The notes: generated by a model from the letters alone, not told the origin. 64,000 nucleotides of DNA from Sphingobacterium sp. ML3W (GCF_029542085.1 NZ_CP107036.1:3472001-3536000), one strand, 5' to 3'; counted from the first letter of the stretch, positions 38,794 through 48,222 are shown. Numbers and translations: made by a program.

Positions 38794-40863
38794 ATGAAAA
38801 GAAATTACCTACTTGCCGCAATTTGTCTATGTGGTAAATTATATGCCCAAACAACTGACAGCATCAACAATAGACTTGAACAGGTCGAAATTAAAGCTTA
38901 TTTTAATAAACAACCCTTACTACGGCTTACATCATCAGCGGCCGTATTAAGTCAGCAGCGGATTCAATCTCAGCAATCGCCGGCACTTGTCGCTGTCATG
39001 AATACGGTACCCGGACTACGCATGGAAGAACGCTCTCCCGGAAGCTATCGCTTGGCATTACGGGGTAGCATGCTCCGTTCTCCGTTCGGTGTCCGTAATG
39101 TAAAGATCTATCTGGATGACTTTCCGCTCACAGATGCTGGAGGAAACACCTACCTCAATCTGATTGATCCTTACACAATAGACCAGATCAATATTTTGAA
39201 AGGACCTGATGGTTCTATTTATGGTGCCAATTCTGGCGGTGTAATCTCACTCTACAGCAAGGGTTTTAATACCCTGACCAAACCCGAAGTCAATTTACAG
39301 CTAACGGGTGGTTCATATGGATTATTTCAGCAGCAGCTCAATGCTGTGCTTCCAATCAATCAGACGCAGCAATTGGCGATCAATCAAAGCTGGACACGCA
39401 GTGACGGTTATCGACAACATTCATCTTTGAACAGGAAAACCATCCAGTTGAACTATAATTGGCAATATGCAAAGCATTCTGAACTCAAATTCACTGGGTT
39501 TTATGCTGACTTGGGATATCAAACTCCCGGAGGTCTTACTGCTGCACAAATGGAGAGCGATCGCCGGCAATCCCGACCCAAAGGTGGCCCGAATCCAAGT
39601 GCAACGGAACAAAAAGCAGCAATCTATGATAAAACTTTTTTTGGCGGCGTGAGCAACCAAACGAGTATCAGTTCTAAATTAACCCTGTTTGCCAATGTAT
39701 TCGGTTCGTCCAACCAGATCAAAAACCCCTTTATCACCAATTATGAAAAAAGGGATGAAAAAAACTTGGGAACACGGCTCTATTTATCCTATGTTGATCA
39801 GCTTAGCAAAAACTTAAAGTATGAACTCCAAGTTGGTTTAGAGGCTCAAAAAGGTTGGTACGATATAGACAATTATGATAATAATCAAGGGCAGGCTGGT
39901 AATCCACAAGCCAAAGATAAGCTGGAAAATAGTCAACAGTCATTCTTTGCACGCACTCAGCTAGCTTGGTTGGAACGTCTTCAAGTCGAACTATCCATTG
40001 GACTCAATGAAAATAAAATCGCTTATCAACAACGTTATCCAGTTGCACAAGAGAATAAAGCAGCTATCAATTTTGGTAATACCTGGATGCCACGAGCCGC
40101 CCTCTCCTATTTGGCGATGCCAACACTAGCAGTCCGGGCTTCTATTTCAAAAGGGTTTTCAGCTCCGACAATTGCTGAAGTGCGCTCATCTGACAATATG
40201 ATCAATAAGGACCTAAGGCCTGAGACTGGTACCAACCATGAATTCGGCGTTCGATGGCACCTGTGGAATCGTCGTGTGATATTAGATGCAGCAGCATATA
40301 CCTATCAAATGGATGATGCCATTATTCGGCAAGTACGCGAATCTGGAGCAGAATATTTTCAGAATGCAGGAAAAATAGATCAGAAAGGAATTGAAGCTTC
40401 TATATTTGCCTATTTGTTAACACCAAGGTCAGCCGGACTGATCCGTAGTTTACAGGTCGGAAGCAATTTTTCATTAAATGACTATTCTTTCAAAAACTAT
40501 CAGATTGGGGATAAAAATTACAGTGGCAACAAATTAACCGCTGTCCCAAAAACAGTTTGGGTAAATACCTTAAATGTTCTTTTCCCTTATCAACTTCATT
40601 TGGATCTACTTTCCAATTTAACCGCTGCCATACCATTGGATGACGCTAATACCGTTTATGCAAAACGTTACCATCTTTTACAAGGCAAAATATCCTGGAG
40701 CAAAGCTATAGGCCATGGACATAAAGTCAGTATTTTTGCTGGTGCCGACAATCTGTTGAACCAAAGATATAGCCTTGGCAATGACATCAATGCTTTCGGT
40801 GGTCGGTATTTCAATCCAGCCCCATTGCGAAATTATTATGGTGGCATGAATCTTAATTTTTAA
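38794..40863 (+). CDS. TonB-dependent outer membrane receptor
   Basis: This 689-aa protein has a signal peptide (MKRNYLLAAICLCGKLYAQ), a plug domain (V-P-G-L-R-M-E-E-R-S-P-G-S-Y-R-L-A-L-R-G, and I-L-K-G-P-D-G-S-I-Y-G-A-N-S-G-G-V-I) and a 22-stranded barrel ending in N-Y-Y-G-G-M-N-L-N-F. Its size and plug are closer to the FepA/CirA/BtuB-type receptors than to SusC (about 1,000 aa, with an extra N-terminal domain). The transported ligand (siderophore, metal or vitamin) cannot be inferred. It follows the lipoprotein and precedes the SNF2 helicase by 10 bp. Confidence 0.92.
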   Translation: MKRNYLLAAICLCGKLYAQTTDSINNRLEQVEIKAYFNKQPLLRLTSSAAVLSQQRIQSQQSPALVAVMNTVPGLRMEERSPGSYRLALRGSMLRSPFGVRNVKIYLDDFPLTDAGGNTYLNLIDPYTIDQINILKGPDGSIYGANSGGVISLYSKGFNTLTKPEVNLQLTGGSYGLFQQQLNAVLPINQTQQLAINQSWTRSDGYRQHSSLNRKTIQLNYNWQYAKHSELKFTGFYADLGYQTPGGLTAAQMESDRRQSRPKGGPNPSATEQKAAIYDKTFFGGVSNQTSISSKLTLFANVFGSSNQIKNPFITNYEKRDEKNLGTRLYLSYVDQLSKNLKYELQVGLEAQKGWYDIDNYDNNQGQAGNPQAKDKLENSQQSFFARTQLAWLERLQVELSIGLNENKIAYQQRYPVAQENKAAINFGNTWMPRAALSYLAMPTLAVRASISKGFSAPTIAEVRSSDNMINKDLRPETGTNHEFGVRWHLWNRRVILDAAAYTYQMDDAIIRQVRESGAEYFQNAGKIDQKGIEASIFAYLLTPRSAGLIRSLQVGSNFSLNDYSFKNYQIGDKNYSGNKLTAVPKTVWVNTLNVLFPYQLHLDLLSNLTAAIPLDDANTVYAKRYHLLQGKISWSKAIGHGHKVSIFAGADNLLNQRYSLGNDINAFGGRYFNPAPLRNYYGGMNLNF

Positions 40864-40873
40864 TATACTCCGT

Positions 40874-43800
40874 ATGGATTTCCATCAACATACATTGACA
40901 ACAATAGATTTCGGCACAGTAAGCCGTTACTCTTATTTTCCCTGGATGGATACCACCTTGGCAAATATCCAAATCAATGTCCTGGAGATGGAATTCAATC
41001 AAGCTACCTTTCACGTGGTCGAGAGCTATACGAATTTTCAGGTGATGGTTATTTACAAATCGCCTGTAACTTCACTTTTCTGCAACTGTGCGCAGAAAGG
41101 CTTTTGTACTCACCAGAAGGCGGCCTTAACTAAACTATTCGGCCAAGAAAATTGGTTATCTTTTTTCGACTTCAACCGTTATCGAAATCTACTAAAAAAG
41201 GCCGCTGTTCAGTATGGTTTAGAAAATGAGCAAGCGCTGGAAACCTATTTTTCGGCACAAGTTAAAGATGGAGATCTACAATTCGTCTTAAAAGACAAAC
41301 ACTTGACCTCCATAGATGATTTTGATCTACTGGAACCAAATGCAAGTCCCTCTAAACCTTCAAGTGAACAGCAGCATAGTTTTATTGTACTAACCCGCAA
41401 TCGCTATTATAAGCAATTACAAGTCTTGTTATGCCAAGCGCCACATTCGAAATCGGGTATGCCTAAAAACCCTATTTCCGTCATCGAAAGTCAAACCCGT
41501 ATCTGGCAAACTGATTCCATCGAAGAAACCCAGTTTTTTGCAGCGATCTACCAGCTTGCCCAACCTTTGCAACAAGCGGATGTCGCTATTGAACGCAGTT
41601 TGCGTGCTATTGCCAAAAATCCGCTGGTCCTGAATTTCTACCTCCACGATTATGAAAAAGCAGAAAATATAACGGCTACTTCGTTATTTCCGATTCAGAT
41701 CAGTTTGAACAAGGGAGAGATTAAATTGTTAGTCGAGCAAAATGACGCATTCTATATTATAAAAGGGGAATTATCCATTCACGGTATCGCTTACGAGCTA
41801 CAGGATCTGAGCATTCTGTTTGACCACTTTATCTTGATAAAAAAGCACCTCTACCTTGTTGAAAATAAACTTCACCTCAAGCTGATTCGCTTATTTGGAA
41901 ACAAAGGAAATCAACTGCGCATACACCGCAACAAGTTTAAAGAGTTTAACGAGCTATTCCTAGAACCCCTCGCCAATTCAGTCGTGTTAAATTTCAAGGA
42001 TATCCCCAAGGCCAGCAAACCACAGTTGAAGGAAAATCTCTACTATCAGGATATGCAAGCACTCCTTTTCATTGAGGAATCGGAAGACTTTGTCAACATT
42101 ATACCTGTCATGCGTTATGGCGATGTTGAAGTGCCAATTTTGAGTAAAAGGAGCATTTTTGGAACTGATGCAAAAGGATCCCAATTTTTGGTCGAACGAA
42201 AAAAAGAAATAGAAACCAGAGTGATCTCACTGCTGCTCAAGCAGCATACTTATTTTCAGGAGCAATTGGATGATGATAGTTTTCAGCATCTCTATTTGCA
42301 CCGCAAATATTTTCTGGATAAAGACTGGTTTTTGAATGCCTTCGATGAGTGGCATAATCAGGGTATCCAGATTATTGGGTTCAATACTTTGAGAGGAAAT
42401 AAGCTAAGCCGTTTTAAAGGCAAAATACAAATTGAGGTATTAAGTGGACAAAATTGGTTTAATGCCAATATACAAGTCAAATTTGGTCCTAAAAGTGTTT
42501 CGCTGAAGAAACTTGAAAAAGCTGTTCGCAATCGTTCTCAATTTATCAATCTGGATGATGGTACGCTTGGTATTTTACCCGAGGAATGGCTGGAAAAATT
42601 TGAGGCCTATTTTAATGCAGCTGAAATCATCGAGGATGAACTTATTCAGATTCCCAAATATAAGTTTAGCGAAATCGACCTGCTTTTTGACAAAAAAGAG
42701 CTCGATCAGGAAGTATCAGCCGAGGTTAGCTATTTAAAAAATCAGCTTTCCTCTTTAGCAACATGCCCACCAGTAGAATTACCCGATATTTTTGTTGGAG
42801 ATTTACGTACCTATCAGTTGCAAGGGCTGCAATGGCTCAACTTTTTGGACCAGTTAAATTTCGGAGCCTGCCTGGCTGATGATATGGGGTTGGGGAAAAC
42901 TGTCCAAATCCTTGCCTTTCTGGCGACTCAAAAAGCAAAGGGTATATCCGCTCCGACACTGTTGGTTCTTCCGACCACACTGATTTTTAATTGGAAGCAT
43001 GAAATTCAGCAATTCTTGCCATCTTTTAACATATTGATCCTCGAAGGACCAAACCGAAGCGATATAACTGACCAGTTTGAAGAACTGGATATCGTGCTTA
43101 TTTCTTACCATAATCTACTGACCGACATCAATAGATTAAAAAAGTTGACATTCAACTATGTCGTACTCGATGAATCTCAACACATAAAAAATCCGGATTC
43201 ACAACGGTACAAAGCAGTAAATCTATTGCAATCGAGAAACCGTATTATTCTTACAGGAACACCTATCGAGAATAACACAATGGATTTATTTGCACAGCTC
43301 TCGTTTACCGTTCCGGGCTTATTGGGCAATAAAAAGTATTTTAAAGACGTCTATACGACACCAATTGATGCTTTTCACGATCGCAAAAGAAAAAGGATAC
43401 TGAAGGAAAAAATCAAGCCATTTATCCTCAGGAGAACAAAACAGGATGTATTGGATGATCTTCCCGTAAAAAATGAATTGGTACTCTATTGTGAAATGAA
43501 AACTGCGCAGCGTCGGATCTACGATCTCTATGAAAAGGAATTCCGTGAGTTTATTTCTGCTAAAGATGGGGATGAAATCAAGAAAAGTCCCATGCATGTT
43601 CTTAAAGGTTTGACCAAATTGCGTCAGATCTGCAATTCCAGTAAATTGCTTCAAAGTGAAGACCTGACATCTGCGGAAGATTCGGCAAAGATCGAAATGC
43701 TAGTGGAACAAATCCAACACAAAAAAGATCAACATAAAATCATCGTCTTCTCGCAATTTGTCAGCATGTTGCGACTGATTAAAGAAGCATTGGATAAGAA

Positions 43801-44188
43801 TGGAATCCTCTCGCTTACATTGACCGGTCAGTCCAGAAACCGGGGACAGCTGGTCAGCGATTTCCAAACGGATCAAAATATCCATGTTTTTCTCATTAGC
43901 CTTAAAGCTGGCGGGACGGGTCTTAATCTCACAGCAGCAGATGTAGTCTATCTGGTCGATCCATGGTGGAATCCAGCCGTTGAACAACAGGCGATCGACC
44001 GTATCTATCGTATTGGCCAACGAAAGAATGTTACTGCCGTTCGTCTGATCAGTCCAAATACGGTTGAGGATAAAATTCAGACGCTACAACAGCATAAAAA
44101 AGAAATCAGCAGCACCATTCTTGAAGATGGTGGAAGTTTAAACGCTTTCTACCTCGATAAGGAATATCTATTGAAAATATTACGGTAG
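40874..44188 (+). CDS. SNF2-family helicase with SWIM-type zinc motif
   Basis: This 1104-aa DNA-dependent ATPase has an N-terminal SWIM-like zinc motif (C70-N-C72...C78-T-H80). A long middle region follows, then a Swi2/Snf2 ATPase core: motif I D-M-G-L-G-K-T (about 670), motif II D-E-S-Q (about 760), motif III L-T-G-T-P-I-E-N-N, and the C-terminal motifs G-G-T-G-L-N-L-T-A-A-D and Q-A-I-D-R-I-Y-R-I-G-Q. Bacterial SNF2 proteins of this kind resemble RapA-distant, SWIM-linked translocases of unknown role. Its start is 10 bp after the TonB receptor stop, but a functional link is unlikely; it may simply read through. Confidence 0.9.
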   Translation: MDFHQHTLTTIDFGTVSRYSYFPWMDTTLANIQINVLEMEFNQATFHVVESYTNFQVMVIYKSPVTSLFCNCAQKGFCTHQKAALTKLFGQENWLSFFDFNRYRNLLKKAAVQYGLENEQALETYFSAQVKDGDLQFVLKDKHLTSIDDFDLLEPNASPSKPSSEQQHSFIVLTRNRYYKQLQVLLCQAPHSKSGMPKNPISVIESQTRIWQTDSIEETQFFAAIYQLAQPLQQADVAIERSLRAIAKNPLVLNFYLHDYEKAENITATSLFPIQISLNKGEIKLLVEQNDAFYIIKGELSIHGIAYELQDLSILFDHFILIKKHLYLVENKLHLKLIRLFGNKGNQLRIHRNKFKEFNELFLEPLANSVVLNFKDIPKASKPQLKENLYYQDMQALLFIEESEDFVNIIPVMRYGDVEVPILSKRSIFGTDAKGSQFLVERKKEIETRVISLLLKQHTYFQEQLDDDSFQHLYLHRKYFLDKDWFLNAFDEWHNQGIQIIGFNTLRGNKLSRFKGKIQIEVLSGQNWFNANIQVKFGPKSVSLKKLEKAVRNRSQFINLDDGTLGILPEEWLEKFEAYFNAAEIIEDELIQIPKYKFSEIDLLFDKKELDQEVSAEVSYLKNQLSSLATCPPVELPDIFVGDLRTYQLQGLQWLNFLDQLNFGACLADDMGLGKTVQILAFLATQKAKGISAPTLLVLPTTLIFNWKHEIQQFLPSFNILILEGPNRSDITDQFEELDIVLISYHNLLTDINRLKKLTFNYVVLDESQHIKNPDSQRYKAVNLLQSRNRIILTGTPIENNTMDLFAQLSFTVPGLLGNKKYFKDVYTTPIDAFHDRKRKRILKEKIKPFILRRTKQDVLDDLPVKNELVLYCEMKTAQRRIYDLYEKEFREFISAKDGDEIKKSPMHVLKGLTKLRQICNSSKLLQSEDLTSAEDSAKIEMLVEQIQHKKDQHKIIVFSQFVSMLRLIKEALDKNGILSLTLTGQSRNRGQLVSDFQTDQNIHVFLISLKAGGTGLNLTAADVVYLVDPWWNPAVEQQAIDRIYRIGQRKNVTAVRLISPNTVEDKIQTLQQHKKEISSTILEDGGSLNAFYLDKEYLLKILR

Positions 44189-44198
44189 AAATTATTGA

Positions 44199-44244
44199 TT
44201 ATACATAAAAAGGGGCATGCATGGATGCCCCTTTTTATGTATAA
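44199..44244. terminator. Strong bidirectional terminator after the SNF2 gene
   Basis: A perfect 20-bp stem (TTATACATAAAAAGGGGCAT / ATGCCCCTTTTTATGTATAA) with a 6-nt loop lies between convergent genes, with A- and T-tracts flanking the GC core on both strands. It lies 10 bp after the SNF2 stop. Confidence 0.9.
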
Positions 44245-44258
44245 TGTACTATTAAATG

Positions 44259-44801
44259 CTATTTTTTATCAGAAATATAGGTTTTATTACCATTTCCATT
44301 GATGTAATATTTACCTCCTTTTGGACCTAGATAAACTGTATGACCGTTATATTTTTCGCTGGTTGCCTTATCGGCTGTTGCTACTGCGTCTTTTTTAACT
44401 GCAGACACCTGTTTTTGAGCTTTAGTAACGTCCTTCTTTACAGCTTTCTCTTTGGTTTCTACTTGAGCAGTTTTTGTCTCAGCAGCTTTCGTAGCTTCCT
44501 TCTTTACGGCTTTCTCTTTCGTTTCCACCTGAGCAGCTTTGGTTTCAGTAGCTTTTTTTGCTTGAGTAGATTTCTCTTTGGCTACTGCATCTTTCTTTTC
44601 CAACGCTTTCGCGGGGGCAGCTTTCGCTTTCGTTTCGGTCCCGGAGGCCTTAGTCTTTACCTCTTTTACTTTTTGTTCTGTTTTTTTTGCTTCTTTCTCC
44701 ATTTTCTTAGGAGCAGTTTGCGCATAGGATTGTCCCAATCCAAATGTTGCGATCAGAGCTAATGCAGCTGTGATTTTTTTGAAACGATTTATTGATTTCA
44801 T
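44259..44801 (-). CDS. Exported Lys/Ala-rich repeat protein with PBCV basic-adaptor-like C-terminus
   Basis: This is a 180-aa protein from the ATG at 44801 (MKSINRFKKITAALALIATF); an in-frame ATG at 44846 adds 15 residues with no signal character. A signal peptide ending AQ is followed by about 120 residues of Lys/Ala/Glu/Thr-rich helix, including two 21-residue repeats, and a compact C-terminal motif YNGHTVYLGPKGGKYYING. The latter resembles the short PBCV-specific basic adaptor domain (G-P-K-G-G-K-Y-Y-I-N...K-T-Y-I). The charged part could bind DNA, RNA or polyanions, or form a rigid helical stalk. Function unknown. Confidence 0.75.
   Translation of the reverse strand: MKSINRFKKITAALALIATFGLGQSYAQTAPKKMEKEAKKTEQKVKEVKTKASGTETKAKAAPAKALEKKDAVAKEKSTQAKKATETKAAQVETKEKAVKKEATKAAETKTAQVETKEKAVKKDVTKAQKQVSAVKKDAVATADKATSEKYNGHTVYLGPKGGKYYINGNGNKTYISDKK
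44418..44546 (-). repeat. Two tandem 63-bp repeats inside the Lys/Ala-rich gene
   Basis: The copies at 44418-44480 and 44484-44546 encode ETKTAQVETKEKAVKKDVTKA and ETKAAQVETKEKAVKKEATKA and differ at several mostly synonymous positions. A 3-bp Ala codon lies between them. Copy number variation by slippage or recombination is plausible. Confidence 0.7.
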
Positions 44802-44902
44802 AACCCAATTGTTATTTAAATAATTATAGGTAAAAGTACAATACAAATGCCAAAATTTCTTTACAATATTTTTTTTAACAAAGCTTTAACTTAACTACAT
44901 AA

Positions 44903-45364
44903 TTACTTGATGATCTGCTTTCTATATTTCGAATCAATTATATATTTTACCCCTTTTGCATCCACAAAAACTTGCTTTCCATCATAGCGCTCGTCAAGCT
45001 GTTTATCCAAGGCTACACGATATAATGTGCTTGAACGGGAAGATGAGTATTTTATCCCACCTTTAGGCTTGCTATCTTCTACAACGGGAATCGAAACCTC
45101 TGTGGGCTGACTATCTACCTTATCTATAGTTTGTTGCTTTGCTCCTGAATTTTTGGCTTTATCATTGACGTCTAATTCCAATGCAACCACATTAGCCTGA
45201 ATATTTAAAGGGAAAAAAGGATCTATCCAACGATTCGCAAAATGAAAATTTCCCTCCCAGCTACTGAAGGAAGTAAGCTGTTGACCGTTTACCCTGCCTG
45301 CCAACACGAAAATTGGCACTAGAAATAAACATCGTCTAAAGAATATTAATTCAACTCCAAACAT
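44903..45364 (-). CDS. Exported protein with the same C-terminal motif as its neighbour
   Basis: This 153-aa protein has a signal-like N-terminus (hydrophobic segment about 9-24, ending in V-N-G-Q-Q). A middle region of low complexity follows, and the C-terminal motif YDGKQVFVDAKGVKYIID lines up with the YNGHTVYLGPKGGKYYING of the gene 101 bp downstream. The pair is probably related by duplication of the C-terminal unit. It is in the same orientation and perhaps the same transcript. No function is known. Confidence 0.65.
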   Translation of the reverse strand: MFGVELIFFRRCLFLVPIFVLAGRVNGQQLTSFSSWEGNFHFANRWIDPFFPLNIQANVVALELDVNDKAKNSGAKQQTIDKVDSQPTEVSIPVVEDSKPKGGIKYSSSRSSTLYRVALDKQLDERYDGKQVFVDAKGVKYIIDSKYRKQIIK

Positions 45365-45412
45365 ATCTTTTTAACTTATCCCTCAATCACTTCCAAATAA
45401 AATGCCATGTAC

Positions 45413-45680
45413 CTATTCCAATGAGATCTTTAACATTTTTTTAACTATCACAGACATCGGTGATCCCGAATGCCATACACTTTCCAATCGGTATCCGCGG
45501 GCACGGATAATGACCGGTGCTTTCTGCCCTCTAAAAGCACCGTAACTTAAGCTGGCTAAATCATCGCTGGAAACCTCCCGTCTCTCCCTTGCCAGATCAT
45601 ATTCTAGCGCTAATGACACGCATTCGGGCCGACCAAACTCTTCTTCAGCGAAAAAAATGCAACAAAGCCTCCGACAGATT
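45413..45680 (-). pseudogene. Remnant of an unidentified gene
   Basis: An open frame on the minus strand runs without a plausible start from about 45690 to the stop at 45413, overlapping the end of the methyltransferase gene. Its translation (FAEEEFGRPECVSLALEYDL, then ARERREVSSDDLASLSYGAF) looks protein-like and is richer in GC than its neighbours. The shortest version with a start is 68 codons from a GTG. I interpret it as the 3' end of a decayed, possibly transferred gene. I cannot name the family. Confidence 0.4.
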
Positions 45681-45693
45681 CCGCTAGCGTGGC

Positions 45694-46443
45694 TTAGCTG
45701 ATAAAGATTTCAGTAATATATCTAAACACGATACGTTGAGAAATTGCATACTTTTCAAACAATAGGCGAAGGTCATCGTATAAACTTTTATTTTCATCTC
45801 CTTCTTTAGGAAAATAAGAGGATGATCTTACCCTTCCCAGAAACGATTTTAGGTCGAATACCTGCTGGTTAGGTAAGGACACTTTCGTCATTGGCCTATC
45901 CGCAAAAAAACTCCGAAGGTCGTCATCAGTTATATTTTTATGACTGACAGATTGATAATTAGGGATATGATTACGCAAAAACTGTTCATATTCCTGCTGG
46001 AAAGCATCCGCTGGATCACGTTGATTCCACACCAAGACGATATGACCAGTTTTTGTAAGAATACGATTGAATTCGTTGTAACTGGCTTTCCGATCGAACC
46101 AATGAAAAGACTGTCCGGCGAAAATTAAATCCACACAACCCGATTCTATGGATGTATCTTCAGCGGTTGCATTTAATGCAATTAAATTCCGATAGGTTTT
46201 AAAATGGTGTATTAAAGATTCCCGCATCTCCCGGTTGGGCTCAACAGCAAAGACATCATTTCCATTTTCTAAAAACAGCTGTGTTGATAAACCTGTGCCA
46301 CTACCAATATCCGCAACCAGCCATTTCTTATCCAAACCTATCTTTTCTTTAAGAATCTGAATAATTTCCTTTGGATAATTGGGTCTAAATTTTTCATAAT
46401 CCACAACCCGGTCTGTAAATCGCTCAATACTATTTTTGTTCAT
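45694..46443 (-). CDS. Class I SAM-dependent methyltransferase
   Basis: This 249-aa protein has the Rossmann-type motif I V-A-D-I-G-S-G-T-G-L-S-T, an acidic motif II A-V-E-P-N-R-E-M, and a motif III-IV region L-I-F-A-G-Q-S-F-H-W-F, usual for small-molecule methyltransferases of the UbiE/ trans-aconitate type. The FHWFD segment is common in this group. The methyl acceptor is not identifiable. It lies 17 bp downstream of radC on the same strand. Length is normal, so the adjacent remnant does not truncate it. Confidence 0.85.
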   Translation of the reverse strand: MNKNSIERFTDRVVDYEKFRPNYPKEIIQILKEKIGLDKKWLVADIGSGTGLSTQLFLENGNDVFAVEPNREMRESLIHHFKTYRNLIALNATAEDTSIESGCVDLIFAGQSFHWFDRKASYNEFNRILTKTGHIVLVWNQRDPADAFQQEYEQFLRNHIPNYQSVSHKNITDDDLRSFFADRPMTKVSLPNQQVFDLKSFLGRVRSSSYFPKEGDENKSLYDDLRLLFEKYAISQRIVFRYITEIFIS

Positions 46444-46460
46444 GTTAGATTGTCCTATAG

Positions 46461-47159
46461 CTATTCGATTATATCTTCATCTCTGAAGCTATAATATCCA
46501 TTGTCTGTAAAGATCAGGTGATCATTTACCCTAATATCCATAATTTTTGATGCTTCGACAATTTTTTGCGTCAGAATTCTGTCAGCATTACTGGGTTGCA
46601 AAGTCCCAGAAGGATGGTTGTGAATCAATACGATAGAATGTGCTTTTATTGCGAGGGCATTTCTTAGGATGATTCGAACATCTACCGGTGTAAAATCATT
46701 TCCACCACGACCAATGAGCTGTTGATCCAATAATTTGCATCCAGTATTCAGATATAGTGTCCAAAACTCCTCATGTGGTAAATCCTGTAGAATGGGTTTC
46801 ATAAAATCATACACGCGCTTGCTGCTATTTAAGATCTTCTTTTCTTCTACTGGGGACCCCTTCTTACGTCTCCCCAGCTCCAACGCTGCAATAATCGAGA
46901 TGGCTTTAGCCTCACCAATACCTTTATATCGACTCAATTCACTGACTTCCATCTTCGAGACTGTGTCTAAGCTATTGTTCGCATCGGCCAATATACGTCG
47001 GCATAGCTCCACTGCACTTTCGTCCATTGAGCCAGACCCGATCAATATTGCCAATAACTCTGCATCGGAAAGGGCCCTCCGTCCTAAATTTAATAATTTT
47101 TCGCGGGGTCGATCCGCCTCAGACCATTCCCTGATAACTAATTTGTGCAGATTTGACAT
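46461..47159 (-). CDS. radC: RadC / JAB domain DNA-repair-associated protein
   Basis: This 232-aa protein begins with an HhH-like region (YKGIGEAKAISIIAALELGRR) and continues with the JAB1/MPN-like metal-binding motif: Glu, then H-N-H-P-S-G-x8-D (LIHNHPSGTLQPSNAD, about 177-190). RadC homologues are called DNA-repair proteins from an old E. coli assignment that was later withdrawn; the metal-dependent activity is unknown. Length is typical of the family (about 225-235 aa). It is followed by the methyltransferase. Confidence 0.92.
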   Translation of the reverse strand: MSNLHKLVIREWSEADRPREKLLNLGRRALSDAELLAILIGSGSMDESAVELCRRILADANNSLDTVSKMEVSELSRYKGIGEAKAISIIAALELGRRKKGSPVEEKKILNSSKRVYDFMKPILQDLPHEEFWTLYLNTGCKLLDQQLIGRGGNDFTPVDVRIILRNALAIKAHSIVLIHNHPSGTLQPSNADRILTQKIVEASKIMDIRVNDHLIFTDNGYYSFRDEDIIE

Positions 47160-47293
47160 TGTTAAAACTTTAATTGGCTAGCTCACATAAATATACAAAA
47201 TATTTCGCATTATTTTCAGGTCGTTGATCCGTAGATAGATCAATTAAAAAAAAATGGAGATTACGAATTACTTCACATTTCACTCTGAAACAT

Positions 47294-47301
47294 TATCTTT
47301 G
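47294..47301 (+). promoter_or_regulatory. -7 element of the cyclophilin gene
   Basis: TATCTTTG is an exact match to TAnnTTTG and lies 22 bp before the ATG at 47324. Confidence 0.5.
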
Positions 47302-47323
47302 TATTTCATAAAAATTTTTGAAC

Positions 47324-47782
47324 ATGAGTAAAGCGATTATTAAAACAGAAAAAGGCGACATGACTGTGGATTTCTACACAGCTGATGCTCCAAATACAGT
47401 AGCAAATTTTATTAAACTTGCTAAATCAGGTTATTATGATGGTTTGGCTTTTCACCGTGTTATCCCTGATTTTGTTATTCAAGGTGGTTGCCCAAATTCA
47501 CGTGAAGGTGCTGCAGGCATTCCTGGAACAGGTGGTCCTGGTTATAAAATCGATTGTGAATTAACTGGAGAGAATCAATATCATGACAGAGGTGTATTGT
47601 CAATGGCGCATGCGGGTCGCAATACAGGTGGTTCTCAATTTTTCATTTGCCACAGCCGCAATAATACAGCCCACTTAGACCGTAATCATACTTGTTTCGG
47701 AAAAGTAATTGAGAATGTTGATTTGGTAGATGATATTAGACAAGGAGACCGTATTTTATCAATTGAAGTAATCGAAGATTAA
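47324..47782 (+). CDS. Cyclophilin-type peptidyl-prolyl isomerase
   Basis: This 152-aa cytosolic protein has the cyclophilin core: [13 protein letters not shown], with the catalytic Arg, M-A-x-A-x(n)-G-S-Q-F-F-I, and [11 protein letters not shown]. It catalyses cis-trans isomerisation of peptidyl-proline bonds. There is no signal peptide, so it is the cytosolic PpiB type. I chose the ATG at 47324; an in-frame TTG at 47318 would add two residues. DUF5606 follows 26 bp downstream, and the two may be co-transcribed. Confidence 0.93.
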   Translation: MSKAIIKTEKGDMTVDFYTADAPNTVANFIKLAKSGYYDGLAFHRVIPDFVIQGGCPNSREGAAGIPGTGGPGYKIDCELTGENQYHDRGVLSMAHAGRNTGGSQFFICHSRNNTAHLDRNHTCFGKVIENVDLVDDIRQGDRILSIEVIED

Positions 47783-47808
47783 TTCTTGAAGATTTAAAAA
47801 AAATTAAA

Positions 47809-48213
47809 ATGAATTTAAGAGCATTAGTATCTGTAACTGGTAAACCAGGATTGTTCAAGTTGGTTGGACAAAATAAAGGTGGTTTTATTTTAGAAACCCT
47901 TGATCAAGCGAAAATTAAGTCGATAGTAAGTTTATCTTCGACAAAAATGGCTACATTGGAAGATATCACCATTTATGGTGAAGAAGAAGAAATCCGTCTT
48001 TTAGATATTTTCGAAACCATTAAAGAAAAAGGTCTAACATTACCGGACACAAAATCGGATGGTGCTACATTGCGGGATTTCTTCCGTGAAGTTGCTCCTG
48101 GCCATGATGAATCTCGTGTATATACATCAGACATCAAGAAAGTTATTACTTGGTACAATATTATCAAGGAATTCCCTTTATTTGAAGAAGAAGCACCAGC
48201 TCCTTTGGTATAA
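47809..48213 (+). CDS. DUF5606 family protein
   Basis: This 134-aa protein begins MNLRALVSVTGKPGLFKLVG, the family hallmark. An Asp/Glu-rich region (YGEEEEIRLLDIFETI) and a C-terminal F-P-L-F-E-E-E follow. DUF5606 proteins are small, conserved in Bacteroidota and of unknown role. It sits after the cyclophilin gene; a strong bidirectional terminator follows. Confidence 0.8.
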   Translation: MNLRALVSVTGKPGLFKLVGQNKGGFILETLDQAKIKSIVSLSSTKMATLEDITIYGEEEEIRLLDIFETIKEKGLTLPDTKSDGATLRDFFREVAPGHDESRVYTSDIKKVITWYNIIKEFPLFEEEAPAPLV

Positions 48214-48222
48214 CAGGATAGC

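Noticed and set aside
38794..40863. SusC/SusD glycan-uptake locus
   Set aside because: The receptor is too short and lacks the SusC N-terminal domain, and the adjacent lipoprotein does not resemble SusD.
44340..44762. A 140-codon Phe/Leu/Ser-rich open frame opposite the Lys-rich gene
   Set aside because: It is the antisense shadow of low-complexity Lys/Ala/Glu codons.
45658..45669. GGCTTTGTTGCA as an insertion-sequence end
   Set aside because: Only one 12-bp match was found, with no partner end or transposase; kept only as a hint in the remnant finding.
40874..46443. SNF2 helicase plus methyltransferase as a DISARM-like defence system
   Set aside because: The methyltransferase is of the small-molecule type, the genes are convergent and 1.5 kb apart, and no other DISARM parts are present.
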